Part shown: one piece after another, positions 8,420 through 17,600 of the stretch
How positions within the stretch are numbered: the stretch's first letter is position 1
How the letters are laid out: each line of letters starts with the position of its first letter
Source: Candidatus Tectomicrobia bacterium
GTDB taxonomy: Bacteria > UBA8248
Reading direction: 5' to 3'
DNA: 64,000 bases
Assembly (NCBI GenBank): GCA_016192135.1
Contig: JACPUR010000004.1
Location: 62,001 to 126,000, forward strand
Program-made: the position numbers and the translations under genes
The notes under the pieces: generated by a model
The model's database searches: none
What the model was told of the DNA's origin: nothing
The model's input: the letters and a program-made list of their open reading frames with translations, nothing else

Positions 8420-9031
8420 ATGCCCCGGCTGCCCATGATCAAGGACGAGGAAGCCTCCGAGGAGGTCCGCCGGGCGTTCGACGGCGCCCGGGAGCTCCTC
8501 GGGTTCGTGTCGAACTCCACGCGCACCGTCGCCCACAGCCCCTGGGCGGTGAAGTGGCTCATCCCCTTCACCACCGCCATCCAGCGCGAGAGCGGCGGCA
8601 AGCTGGACGCCAAGACGAAGGAGCTGGCCATCATCCGCACCTCCGCCGTCAACACCTGCGACTTCTGACTCGGGCACAATCGCCGGCTTGGTCAAGTCAG
8701 CGGGCTGACGGAGGAGGAGGTGAAGGCGGCGGAGGGGGATTTCGAGAGCTCACCCGTCCTCTCGCCGAGGCAGAAGTGCGTGGTGCGCTGGGCCGAGCTC
8801 GTCACCCGGAACGAGGCCAAGCGCGACCGCAAGTGCTGGGAGGAGCTCAAGACCTATTTCGACAGCCAGGAGATCATCGAGCTGACCATGGTCGTCTGCC
8901 ACTTCAACCTGATGAACCGGCTGAACGACACGCTCCAGCTCGACCTCGAGACGCCGCCGCCGGGCATGCGCTCGACCAAGGTCTCGCCCGAGAAGCTCAG
9001 GAAGTACGCGCGGGACGTCCTGGCGCGTTGA
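8420..9031 (+). CDS. AhpD-like / carboxymuconolactone decarboxylase-family selenoprotein (UGA at codon 83)
   Basis: A single 203-residue reading frame interrupted only by TGA at 8666-8668. The residues before it read NTCDF and those after read LGHNRRLGQ, giving C-x-x-U-x-x-H where the AhpD/CMD family has its redox C-x-x-C and histidine. The frame continues without further stops through typical CMD sequence (MVVCHFNLMNRLND) to a TGA at 9029. A GC-rich stem-loop with a GGUC loop lies about 21 bases after the UGA, as in bacterial SECIS elements. AhpD-like selenoproteins are an established family. It sits between the lyase and an SDR in the operon, and probably acts as a thiol/selenol peroxidase-like or decarboxylase enzyme. 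The alternative, a nonsense mutation, is unlikely given the identical arrangement at 26046. Confidence 0.87.
8685..8698 (+). promoter_or_regulatory. bacterial SECIS-like stem-loop
   Basis: GGCTT-GGTC-AAGTC forms a 5-bp stem (one G-U) with a tetraloop starting GG. The loop starts on the 22nd base after the UGA, within the distance known for bacterial SECIS elements. The LGQ codons here are CTT GGT CAA, all unusual in this GC-rich operon, which points to constraint on the RNA. Confidence 0.7.
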
Positions 9032-9068
9032 GCCGTACGCGCGCATCACCATCTGACGAGGAGAAGCC

Positions 9069-9845
9069 ATGAAGCTGCAAGGAAAAGTCGCCTTCATCAC
9101 GGGTGCCTCGGGCGGAATCGGGGGGGCCGTCGCCCGGCTCTACGCCCAGGAAGGCGCGGACGTCGCGCTGGCCGCGCGCACGGTCGAGAAGATGGAGAAG
9201 GTGGCCGCCGACGTGCGGAAGCTGGGCCGCAAGGCCGTGGTCTGCCGCTGCGACGTACTGAAGGACGACGACATCATCCAGGCCATCCGCGCCACGGTGA
9301 AGGAGCTGGGGCCGATCGGCATCCTGGTGAACAACGCCGGCATCGTCAGCTTCGAGCCCGTCCATAAGCTCCCGGACGAGGTGTGGAACCGCACCATGCA
9401 GATCAACGCCAAGGCACCCTTCACCGCCATCCGCGAGGTACTGCCCTCGATGATGGAGCGCAAGTGGGGCCGCATCATCAACGTGGCCTCCGTCTCGGGG
9501 AAGATCGGCCTCCCCTTCCGCAGCGCCTACGCGGCCTCGAAGCACGCCGTGATCGGCCTCACGAAGTCGCTCTCGGCCGAGGTGGCGCCGCTCGGCATCA
9601 CCGCCAACTGCATCTGCCCCACCTTCGTGGCGACCGAGATGTTCACCGAGAGCATCCAGAAGTGGGCCGACGAGACGGGCAAGACCTACGCGCAGCAGGA
9701 GGAGGAGCTGCGCCAGCGCGTCCCCATGAAGCGCTTCATCGACCCGGGAGAGGTCGCCCCGCTGGCCCTCCTCCTCGCCTCGGACGGGGCGGCGGGCATC
9801 ACCGGCCAGTCCATCAACGTGGACGGCGGCTTCGTCCAGTCCTGA
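9069..9845 (+). CDS. SDR family oxidoreductase, second copy
   Basis: A 258-residue classical SDR: TGASGGIG at residues 11-18, NNAG at 88-91, S143, and Y154-x3-K158. It ends with VDGGFVQS, nearly the same as the SDR at 868, and the two are full-length paralogues. A Shine-Dalgarno AGGAG lies upstream. It is in the operon 37 bases after the selenoprotein gene. Substrate unknown. Confidence 0.93.
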   Translation: MKLQGKVAFITGASGGIGGAVARLYAQEGADVALAARTVEKMEKVAADVRKLGRKAVVCRCDVLKDDDIIQAIRATVKELGPIGILVNNAGIVSFEPVHKLPDEVWNRTMQINAKAPFTAIREVLPSMMERKWGRIINVASVSGKIGLPFRSAYAASKHAVIGLTKSLSAEVAPLGITANCICPTFVATEMFTESIQKWADETGKTYAQQEEELRQRVPMKRFIDPGEVAPLALLLASDGAAGITGQSINVDGGFVQS

Positions 9846-9863
9846 GCCGGAAAGGACCACATC

Positions 9864-10613
9864 ATGCGTCTCAAGGGCCGGGTGGCCATGGTCACGGGCG
9901 CGGCGAGGGGCATCGGGGAGGCCGTCGTCAGGCTCTTCGCGAAGGAAGGCGCCTCCGTCATCGCCTGCGATCAAAGGAAGGATCTGCTGGAGGCGCTCTG
10001 CGCCGAGGTGGCAAAGGAAGGCCACGCGGCCCGGGCCGAGATCCTGGACGTCTCGAAGGGCGCCGAGGTCCGCCGGGTGGTGGGGGAGAGCCTCGGGGCC
10101 TTCGGGCGCATCGACATCCTCGTCAACAACGCGGGCATCTCGCCCAAGAAGCCCTACCTCGACTACACGGAGGAAGACTGGGACGCCGTCCTCTCCGTGA
10201 ACCTGAAGGGCGAGTACCTCTGCGCCCGCGCCGTCTCCGAGCCGATGATGGCCCAGCGGTACGGCCGCATCGTGAACCTCTCCTCCTCGGCGTGGAGGCT
10301 GGGCTCGGTCGCGGCGGGCTTCCCCTACACCGCGGCCAAGGCCGGGGTCATCGGCCTGACCCGGGCCCTCGCCCGCAACCTGGGGCCCCACGGCATCACC
10401 GTGAACGCCATCGCCCCGGGCCCCACCGCCACGCCGCTCACGGACGAGTGGCTCCCCGCGCGGGAGAAGGAGGTCGTGGCCCAGATCCCGCTGGGCCGGG
10501 TCGGGCGGCCCATCGACATCGCCCACGCGGCCCTCTTCCTCGCCTCGGACGAGGCCTCCTTCGTCACCGGCATCTGCCTCGACGTGAACGGCGGCATCGT
10601 GATGGGCGGCTGA
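9864..10613 (+). CDS. SDR family oxidoreductase, third copy
   Basis: A 249-residue SDR with TGAARGIG (11-18), NNAG (88-91) and the active site Y155-x3-K159 (YTAAK). Sequence features (SPKKPYLDYTEEDWDAVLSVNLKG) are closer to 3-oxoacyl-ACP reductase or glucose dehydrogenase-like SDRs than to its two operon paralogues. It begins 18 bases after the previous stop and is probably co-translated. Confidence 0.92.
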   Translation: MRLKGRVAMVTGAARGIGEAVVRLFAKEGASVIACDQRKDLLEALCAEVAKEGHAARAEILDVSKGAEVRRVVGESLGAFGRIDILVNNAGISPKKPYLDYTEEDWDAVLSVNLKGEYLCARAVSEPMMAQRYGRIVNLSSSAWRLGSVAAGFPYTAAKAGVIGLTRALARNLGPHGITVNAIAPGPTATPLTDEWLPAREKEVVAQIPLGRVGRPIDIAHAALFLASDEASFVTGICLDVNGGIVMGG

Positions 10614-10641
10614 GGCCTCCCCCCCTCAGGAGACTTTCCCC

Positions 10642-11418
10642 ATGGTGAACTGGCCCAAGGTCCGCCTCGTGGACCTCAGCGTCCCCATCATGAACTGCGC
10701 CTTCGAGCCGCAGGAGCAGGTGATCATGTACTGGACGCACGAGGAGTTCGGCCGGCAGGCCGCGAAGAACATGGGCATCGACCCGAACGACCTGCCGGAC
10801 GGCATGGGCACCTCGAGCGAGACCCTCCGCGTCGCCACCCACGCGGCCACCCACCTGGACGCGCCCTACCACTACGGGCCCCTCTCTGAGGGCAGGCCCG
10901 CCAAGCGCATCGACGAGGTGCCCCTCGAGTGGTGCTTCGGGGACGGGGTGGTGCTGGACTTCCACGACAAGCCGGCGGGCTACGAGATCACGGCGCGGGA
11001 CGTACAGGACGCGCTCAAGAAGATCGGCTACGCCCTCAAGCCCCGGGACATCGTCTGCATCCGCACCGGGGCGGACAAGCACCACCGCAAGCCCGACTTC
11101 TTCGAATGCTTCGCGGGGATGTCGCGGGAGGCCACCCTCTGGCTCATCGAGCAGGGCATCAAGGTGATGGCCACCGACGCCTGGGGCTTCGACGTGCCCT
11201 ACAAGTTCATGAAGCGCAACCACGAGTCCGGGCGGCCCCACTCGCTGTGGCCCTCCCACTTCCTGGCGCGCGAGCGCGAGTACATCCACGCCGAGAAGCT
11301 GGCCAACCTGGAGCAGCTCCCCCCCCACGGCTTCAAGATCGCGCTTTTCCCCATCAAGGTGGAGCGGGCGAGCGGGAGCTGGATCCGGGCCGTGGCCTTC
11401 GTGCCGGAGGAGGGGTGA
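10642..11418 (+). CDS. cyclase family protein (kynurenine formamidase-like metal hydrolase)
   Basis: A 258-residue member of the cyclase/formamidase fold with the metal motif H67-x3-H71-x-D73-x3-H77 (HAATHLDAPYH). Family members hydrolyse amides or lactones or act in aromatic catabolism with a bound metal. It is the last gene of the plus-strand operon. A CAGGAG box upstream fixes the start. Its presence suggests the pathway has a hydrolytic step. Confidence 0.88.
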   Translation: MVNWPKVRLVDLSVPIMNCAFEPQEQVIMYWTHEEFGRQAAKNMGIDPNDLPDGMGTSSETLRVATHAATHLDAPYHYGPLSEGRPAKRIDEVPLEWCFGDGVVLDFHDKPAGYEITARDVQDALKKIGYALKPRDIVCIRTGADKHHRKPDFFECFAGMSREATLWLIEQGIKVMATDAWGFDVPYKFMKRNHESGRPHSLWPSHFLAREREYIHAEKLANLEQLPPHGFKIALFPIKVERASGSWIRAVAFVPEEG

Positions 11419-11734
11419 AGGAGAGGCGGGACACCTATCCAAGCCGGCGGTTCGAGCTGGAAGTCGAGACGGACGAATGAGGGTTTCATGCCCATCCCCC
11501 CTCTCCCCGTCTTTCTGGGTCCCCGAACCGGCCCGCCGGTTCGGGAGGGGGGAGAGGGGGGATGGGGGTGAGGGAAACCCGTCCTGGGCGCTGAATCCCC
11601 TCACCCCGGCCCTCTCCCAGAGGGAGAGGGAGGTTCGCGGCGTCTCTCCGCGCAAGAAAACGGGGCTGTTTGCGAATCCCTCCCGCCCTCTCCCCGGGCG
11701 GGGGGAAACCGCCGCATCCATCCGCGCAAAAAAT
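11419..11734. repeat. intergenic cluster of CCCTCTCCC-type palindromes
   Basis: No gene is seen. Several inverted repeats of the form CCCTCTCCC...GGGAGAGGG occur: 11498-11565 (long imperfect arms around CCGGCCCGCCGG), 11598-11632 (CCCTCTCCCAGAGGGAGAGGG-type), and 11685-11712. Related units recur at 24250, 45402 and 54893, so this is a dispersed repeat family. Confidence 0.7.
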
Positions 11735-11760
11735 AGGGGCGGGCCGAACGGCCCGCCCCT
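11735..11760 (-). terminator. Rho-independent terminator of the epimerase gene
   Basis: A near-perfect hairpin AGGGGCGGGCCG / CGGCCCGCCCCT with a short loop, followed on the minus strand by ATTTTTTG. It lies 11 bases past the stop of the epimerase gene that ends at 11772. Confidence 0.85.
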
Positions 11761-11771
11761 GCTTCTTTCCC

Positions 11772-12752
11772 CTACTTGGCCGGCTTCTGCCCGTTGGTGG
11801 CCGAGGCCCCGGCGAGGGCCTGGGCGCCCAGGAACCACTCGGCGAAGGCGGCGATGCCCGCCTCGAGGGTGCGGCTCGGGCGCCAGCCCGTCTGCGCCTG
11901 GAGGCGGGCCGAGTCCAGGCTGATGTGGAAGACCTCCCCGGGCCGCAGGGGCTCCCGGCGGACCTCGACGGGCTCGCGACCCAGGGCGCGGGCCACCAGC
12001 CCCAGCACCTCCTCCACCCGGGTGGCGACGCCGGTGCCGACGTTGTAGGCCCCGCCCGGGGCGCCCAGCCGGCCGGCCAGGCGCATGGCCTCCACCGCGT
12101 CCGCCACGTAGACGTAGTCCCGCGCGGCCTTGCCGTTGCCGTAGAGGGTGACGGGCCGCCCGTCCACGAGGAGACGGGAAAAGATGGAGATGACGCCCGC
12201 CTCGAGGTCTCCCCGCTGGCGCGGGCCGTAGATGTTGGCGAAGCGGAGCGAGACCGCCTGGAAGCCGAACAGCTTGGCGTAGACCGAGACGTAGTGCTCG
12301 GCCGCGTGTTTGCTCGCCCCGTAGGGCGAGCGCAGCTCGACCGGATAGTCCTCCCCGACGGGGGCCATCACCGGATCGCCGTAGATGGCCCCGCCCGTCG
12401 AAGCGTAGATGAAGACCGGGTGGGGGTCGGCCGCGCGGCAGGCCTCGAGCATGCGGAGCGTCCCGGTCACGTTCACGCTCATGTCCAGCGTGGGGTCGCC
12501 GGTGCTCTTGACCACGCTCGACTGGGCGGCCAGATGATACACGGCGTCCGGACGGAACTCCTTCATCAAGAAGCCCGCCAGCTCGGGGTCGCGCAGGTCC
12601 CCCCGCACGAACCGGACCTCGGGGGGAAGGTTCTCCTCCGAGCCGGTGGCGAGGTTGTCCACCACGACGACTTCCTCTCCCGCCGCGAGGCAGGCCTCGC
12701 ATACGTGGCTCCCGATGAATCCCGCCCCGCCCGTCACCAATACACGCGTCAT
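11772..12752 (-). CDS. NAD-dependent nucleotide-sugar epimerase/dehydratase (UDP-glucose 4-epimerase-like)
   Basis: A 326-residue extended SDR. The N-terminus MTRVLVTGGAGFIGSHV carries the GxxGxxG motif, with HLAAQSSVVKS (about residue 80), an active-site YGASKHAAE (Y-x3-K), and RFANIYGPRQ. These are typical of GalE-like and related sugar-nucleotide epimerases. The start at 12752 puts the Rossmann motif at the N-terminus; an upstream ATG at 12809 would add a tail that is not conserved. It is a stand-alone minus-strand gene with its own terminator. Confidence 0.9.
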   Translation of the reverse strand: MTRVLVTGGAGFIGSHVCEACLAAGEEVVVVDNLATGSEENLPPEVRFVRGDLRDPELAGFLMKEFRPDAVYHLAAQSSVVKSTGDPTLDMSVNVTGTLRMLEACRAADPHPVFIYASTGGAIYGDPVMAPVGEDYPVELRSPYGASKHAAEHYVSVYAKLFGFQAVSLRFANIYGPRQRGDLEAGVISIFSRLLVDGRPVTLYGNGKAARDYVYVADAVEAMRLAGRLGAPGGAYNVGTGVATRVEEVLGLVARALGREPVEVRREPLRPGEVFHISLDSARLQAQTGWRPSRTLEAGIAAFAEWFLGAQALAGASATNGQKPAK

Positions 12753-13152
12753 CGGCACGAATCCTTTCCCGGCCGTCCGGCCGGCATCATCGCTTTCCCG
12801 TCCCGGCAAAATGGCCCGTCAACGAATACCTGACGGAATAGTAACACGCGCCGCCGGGCCGATCTTCTGAGGGGAAACCTGGAATTCCCGCGGGTGATTC
12901 CTCGGGGAGCCGCCTCGCCCCGGGCCGGGCATGGGGGAAAACGGGCGCGCCGGGGAAACGCACCGGATGCTCCGCTTCCTGTCTTGGCCCCCCGGCTTCG
13001 CCCGGCATTCGCCAGCCGCAATTCAGCAAATCCCTTGATTGTTCCGTCCCCTCGCCCCGCGTAACTTTCGGGTAACACAGGGCGGCGCGAAAGGCGGCTT
13101 CGCCGGGGAATAAGGAATCGGCGGCGGCAAAGAAAACCAGCGGAGGAAGCGG
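12753..13152. other. intergenic region with no gene
   Basis: A 400-bp gap between the divergent epimerase gene and the recombinase-like gene at 13153. No coding frame with a family match is seen. GTAACTTTCGGGTAAC at 13060-13075 contains a small inverted GTTAC repeat and could be part of a promoter region. Confidence 0.5.
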
Positions 13153-13827
13153 ATGGCGGTCTACGGATACATCAAGGTACCCGCCCGGCGCCCGGGCCGG
13201 GAGCATGACTCGGCGGAAAAGCAGATCCGGGCCATCGTCCGCTACGCCATGCGGCGGGGCTGGGGCATCCGCCAGGTGTTCCCGGAGTGGGAGCCCTCCT
13301 GCGACAAGCGCTTCGAGATCCGCCCCCAGGGCAAGAACCTGCTCTCCGTCCTGGAGGAGGGGGACGTGGTGATCGCCAGCCGGCTCGAGCACATGTTCGG
13401 CTCGGCGGAGGAGGTGCTCCCGGCCCTGGAGGGCTTCCGGCGGCGGAAGACCTCCCTCATCATCCTCGACCCGGCGTGGGAGATCACGCAAGGAAACCTG
13501 GCCGACCGGGTATTCACCATCCTCGGCGCGGTGGCCCGCATCGAGTCGGATCGGACCCGCCCGCTCGCGCCCGCCGCCCGGGCCGCCGGATACCTCGGGG
13601 GCGCCGCCCGGGCGTTCGGCTACGCCGCGGCCGGGCCGGATGACAGCCAGCCCGCCCCGGTGGGGAGGGAGCAGGCCGTCCTCCACGAGATCGCCGTGCT
13701 CCGGGAGAGCGGCTTCTCCTGCGGCAAGATCTCCCACCTCCTGAAGCGCAAGGGCTTTTTCTTCTCGCCCGAGGCGGTGGGGCGGCTGGTCCGCTCCGGC
13801 CGGCCGGCCCACGCCGCCGCGACCTGA
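13153..13827 (+). CDS. serine recombinase-like protein lacking catalytic residues, full length
   Basis: 224 residues with the fold of a resolvase/invertase N-terminal domain and a C-terminal recombinase helix-turn-helix (AVLHEIAVLRESGFSCGKISHLLKRKG). The usual YxRVSTxxQ active-site strand reads YGYIKVPARRP, so the nucleophilic serine is replaced by proline. The LDRLxRS helix reads SRLEHMFGS, losing catalytic arginines. Other conserved blocks (RPQGKNLLSVLEEGDVVIA, and IILDPAWEIT for the LLDLGGDVT position) remain. It therefore probably cannot cut DNA and may act as a DNA-binding or structural protein. A shorter paralogue follows. Confidence 0.75.
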   Translation: MAVYGYIKVPARRPGREHDSAEKQIRAIVRYAMRRGWGIRQVFPEWEPSCDKRFEIRPQGKNLLSVLEEGDVVIASRLEHMFGSAEEVLPALEGFRRRKTSLIILDPAWEITQGNLADRVFTILGAVARIESDRTRPLAPAARAAGYLGGAARAFGYAAAGPDDSQPAPVGREQAVLHEIAVLRESGFSCGKISHLLKRKGFFFSPEAVGRLVRSGRPAHAAAT

Positions 13828-14025
13828 GCGGGAGCCAAGCCCGGAGAAACCTGAGCGGCTTCCCAGGTCTTCTCCCGTCCAGCCGCCGGGATATTGGGCC
13901 GAGGCCCTCGGGCGAACCCTGGATTGTCCGGCGGCGGACGGGCGGATACAGTCGGATGGCAGCCGTCCCTGGCCGGACCCGCCAAAAAGCGGGCGCGGTC
14001 CCCGCAGCCGGCCGGAGGGAAGACG

Positions 14026-14514
14026 ATGGCCCTCTATGGCTACATCAAGGTCCCCCCTCACATCCCCCCGGACGGCCCCGCCTCGCCGGAGGTCCAGCTC
14101 CGGTACCTCGAGCGGCACGCCGCCCGGCGGGGGCTCGCCCTCGACCACGTGTTTCCGGAGAAGGAGTCCTCCTTCGGCAAGCCCCTCGGCGAGCGTCCCG
14201 AGGGCCGGCGCCTCCTCTCCGCCATCGGGCCGGGGGACCGGGCGGTGGCCTGCCGCGCCGAGTACCTCTTCGGGGCGCCGGGCGAGATCCCCCTCGTGCT
14301 GGCGCACTTCCGCCGGCGGGGGGCCTCCCTCTTCCTCCTCGACCTGGGGTGGGAGATCACGCGGGGCGACATGACCTCGCGCCTCTACGCCGTGGTGGAC
14401 GAGGCCTCGCGCGCCCGGCGCGCCCGGGCCGCCCGCGCCCCCCACCCCGAGAAGCCCGCGCCCCTCCGCCTGGCCCTCAGGCTCCCCGAGGCCCCGCTCC
14501 TCCCAGCCTCCTGA
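14026..14514 (+). CDS. serine recombinase-like protein lacking catalytic residues, short paralogue
   Basis: 162 residues, matching the catalytic domain only; no helix-turn-helix follows. The start YGYIKVPPHIPP has proline where the catalytic serine belongs. The DR-x-x-R helix reads CRAEYLFGAPGE, again without the arginines, although RPEGRRLLSAIGPGD and FLLDLGWEIT are well kept. It shares the same substitutions as the gene at 13153, so both descend from an already inactive ancestor. The ATG at 14026 is supported by GGAGGG upstream. It lies 181 bases before the helicase start on the same strand. Confidence 0.72.
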   Translation: MALYGYIKVPPHIPPDGPASPEVQLRYLERHAARRGLALDHVFPEKESSFGKPLGERPEGRRLLSAIGPGDRAVACRAEYLFGAPGEIPLVLAHFRRRGASLFLLDLGWEITRGDMTSRLYAVVDEASRARRARAARAPHPEKPAPLRLALRLPEAPLLPAS

Positions 14515-14695
14515 GGGCGGGGCCCGCGATCTTTCCCTGCGGTAACCTCCTTCCAAAGACACTCCCAGTGTCCCCGCCTCCCATTTTCAAATTCTCAAAA
14601 ACCAATTAAAATCCCGACCATTATTGATTCCATTTGAAACTCGGCATTTTCCTCGCTAGTCGGGCCTTCCGCAGTTGTCAGGCGAGGGAACGAGA

Positions 14696-17600
14696 ATGGC
14701 TACAGCCGCCTTTCAATCGAAAATCCTGCGCCGTAAAGCAGGAATCGAAGAATATCGCATTTACCGGGCAGCCCTCGAATGGGACTTGGTCGACCCCATA
14801 GTAATTGAGAAGCGGGAAGACATTAGGTCCGAACAACTTTGGCGCAACCGCCTGGAACCGTACCATCATCAGGTTTCAAATCTAATCACATTCTGCCGCC
14901 GCTTGCCGGTCACATTACTCGCCGATGACGTCGGCCTTGGCAAGACGATCAGTGCTGGGTTAATCATTAGTGAATTGATGGCGCGCTCACGTCTTTCGAA
15001 AATTCTCATCGTCTGCCCTAAAATTCTAGGTTCACAATGGAAAGAAGAACTGCTGACAAAATTTAATATTTTCTCCGACATTATAACTGGGAAGAATCTT
15101 CGCAAGGCCGACCCTGATGAAACCGGAGCCATCATCACAACGTATGATTCAGCGCGAATGTATTTGGAATCGATCCCAAAGGACCGATTCCAAATGCTTG
15201 TATTGGATGAGGCCCATAAGCTTCGAAACCTCTATGGCGTGGACAAGCCCCCCAAAGTTGCCATTTGCTTTCGGAAGGCCTTAGAGGAACGACGATTTCG
15301 TTTTGTCTTAATGCTAACCGCAACCCCAATACAAAATCGTCTATGGGACCTTTATTCGCTGGTTGATTTGCTAACTGTTGCGCGTGGGCACCAGAATCCT
15401 TTCGGTGATGAAGGAACGTTTGCTCGGAGATTTATCGCGGACGGCTCAGATCAGGCTCGGCGTCTAAAATTACATGCACAAGATGAATTTCGGTCGATTG
15501 TTTATGGCTATATGTCGAGAGTTAGGCGCAACGACGCAAAACTGTATTTTCCTGACCGGATTGTTCAGATGCATAGGGTCGATCCGACAGTGGCGGAGCT
15601 TCAGCTAATTGATGCAATTGCAAAACCAATTCAGTGCTTAAAAAACAAGCTCGCACAAATTTCAATCTTGCAGGCTTTGACGAGCAGCCCTGAGGCACTA
15701 TTGGCTCAGTTGAAGAATATGGCAAGAAACGGCACCGTTCCAAGCCAACTCGCGGAAACGGTTAATGAGATTGTGGTCAAAATGCCGGCCAGCGCCAAGC
15801 TCAATGGCCTCGGAAGATTGATCGATGGTCTCAGACAGGAAAATCCAGCGCACTGGCGATTAGTCATTTTTACTGGTCGACGCGAAACTCAAACCACCAT
15901 TCAAACATTTCTAGAGAAACATGGCCTTAAAGTTGGAACCATTAACGGTGAATCTGGTCCGCGGGACCAGGACACCCTCGCACGTTTCCGAAAAAAACCG
16001 CCCAACTGCCATGTCATTATATCCACCGAAAAAGGCGCCGAGGGCATCAACTTGCAAGTCGCGAACGTGCTGGTCAACTATGACTTACCTTGGAACCCCA
16101 TGATCGTCGAGCAGCGCATCGGCCGGATTCAACGTTTGGCATCCGAACATGCAAACGTCAGTATTTTCAATGTGATGCTGCGAGGCACCTTTGAGGAATA
16201 TATTGTGGGGCGGCTGATGGAAAAACTCCAAATGGCATCTCACGCCATTGGCGATATAGAAGCGTTGCTCGAAGCATCGGGTATCGGCGGAGACAACGAC
16301 AACGGGACGACTAGTTTTGAAGAGAAGATCCGGCAACTTGTCATCGCTGCGCTTGCGGGAAAGGATGTGGAGGCGGCGACGCGCAAAGAAGAGGAAAGTA
16401 TCTCCGAAGCAAGAAAAACGTTGGAACTTGAAGAAGAGAACATCAATTCCTTGCTGGGCGGAATGGATGGCACTGGATATGTCGGTCCTCGCACTCCCAC
16501 TTTGCCGAGCACTACACGCTCCATGGAGCCAAAGGAATTTGCCTTGGCGGCTTTAGGCATTTTAGGTGCCCGCATCACACCAAAATCTCCTGACTTATAT
16601 TTCATGGAAGAAGACGGGAGACGGGAATACATTCGATTCAACGAAATCTCCGAAACAGGAATCAGGAGCACCCTATATGCGCCTAGTACCCCCGCTTTTA
16701 CCCGTTTGGTAGAGCGGATTATTGCGACAGGCATTCATGACATTAAGGATGTCGACCAGGACCCTCGCAAGGTAAGTGCGGAGCTCATCCGTTCCTGGGC
16801 AAAAACGTTCGGAGGATCCCCCGATACCGCTGGAGTCGCCGAAGTACTTCGCGTTTTCGAAGGCAAAGCCTTGGTCCGCGTCCGAGCCACCGTGGCGCAT
16901 GACAGCTACGAGCGTCTCGTTGAGATTCCTTGTTCCCCAACCGAGCATCAAATCCGAACAGGCCGACCGGGCCTAGACCCATTGCCCTCCACTATTGATG
17001 AACCCGCCTCTATCGGAGTTAACCTTGACAGATTGGCCGATGCCGCCAAACTTGATGAGGGAATTAGTGAATTTCGCAGATTTTATTTAGAAAGACGGGC
17101 GGAAGAAATCAAAGCTGCAGAAGGTGATGAGCGAAAGCGGAAAAAACTTGAGGATGACTTTACTCCCCGACTTGAAATGACGCTCGTCGCTCTCGAAGGG
17201 AACTTGCATCGGCAACTAAAACTAAAAATTAAATTTAAGATTGACCCTGGAATTGAATTTTCGACCATATTAACGGTCGACCCTCATCTCCAGAAAATAC
17301 TGGACAAGCCTGAATTGGCTCTGTGTGAGCGTTCAGGCAAGAACGTTCCCCAGACTTGTCTAAAACAATGTGAAATCTCAAAGCGGATGGCTCTGCCGAA
17401 TTTCCTTGTTCAATCAGAAGTAAGTCATAGACTTGCCTTGCCCGAATATACCCTGCGTTGCCATTTCAGTGGAAAACTTGTCCTAAAAGACGAGGTGGAA
17501 ATTTCCGCTGTGACCGGCCTTCATGTTGCAAGCAATTTCCTGAAAACTTCAGCACAAAGTGGAAAGAGAGCCGAACCCAATCATTTCGGTCGGTGTGAGT

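Noticed and set aside
8420-9031. Two separate short genes or a pseudogene at 8420-8668 and 8720-9031
   Set aside because: Both halves are one frame of a single CMD/AhpD domain, the stop is at the redox residue and a SECIS-like hairpin follows; the same arrangement at 26046 makes mutation unlikely.
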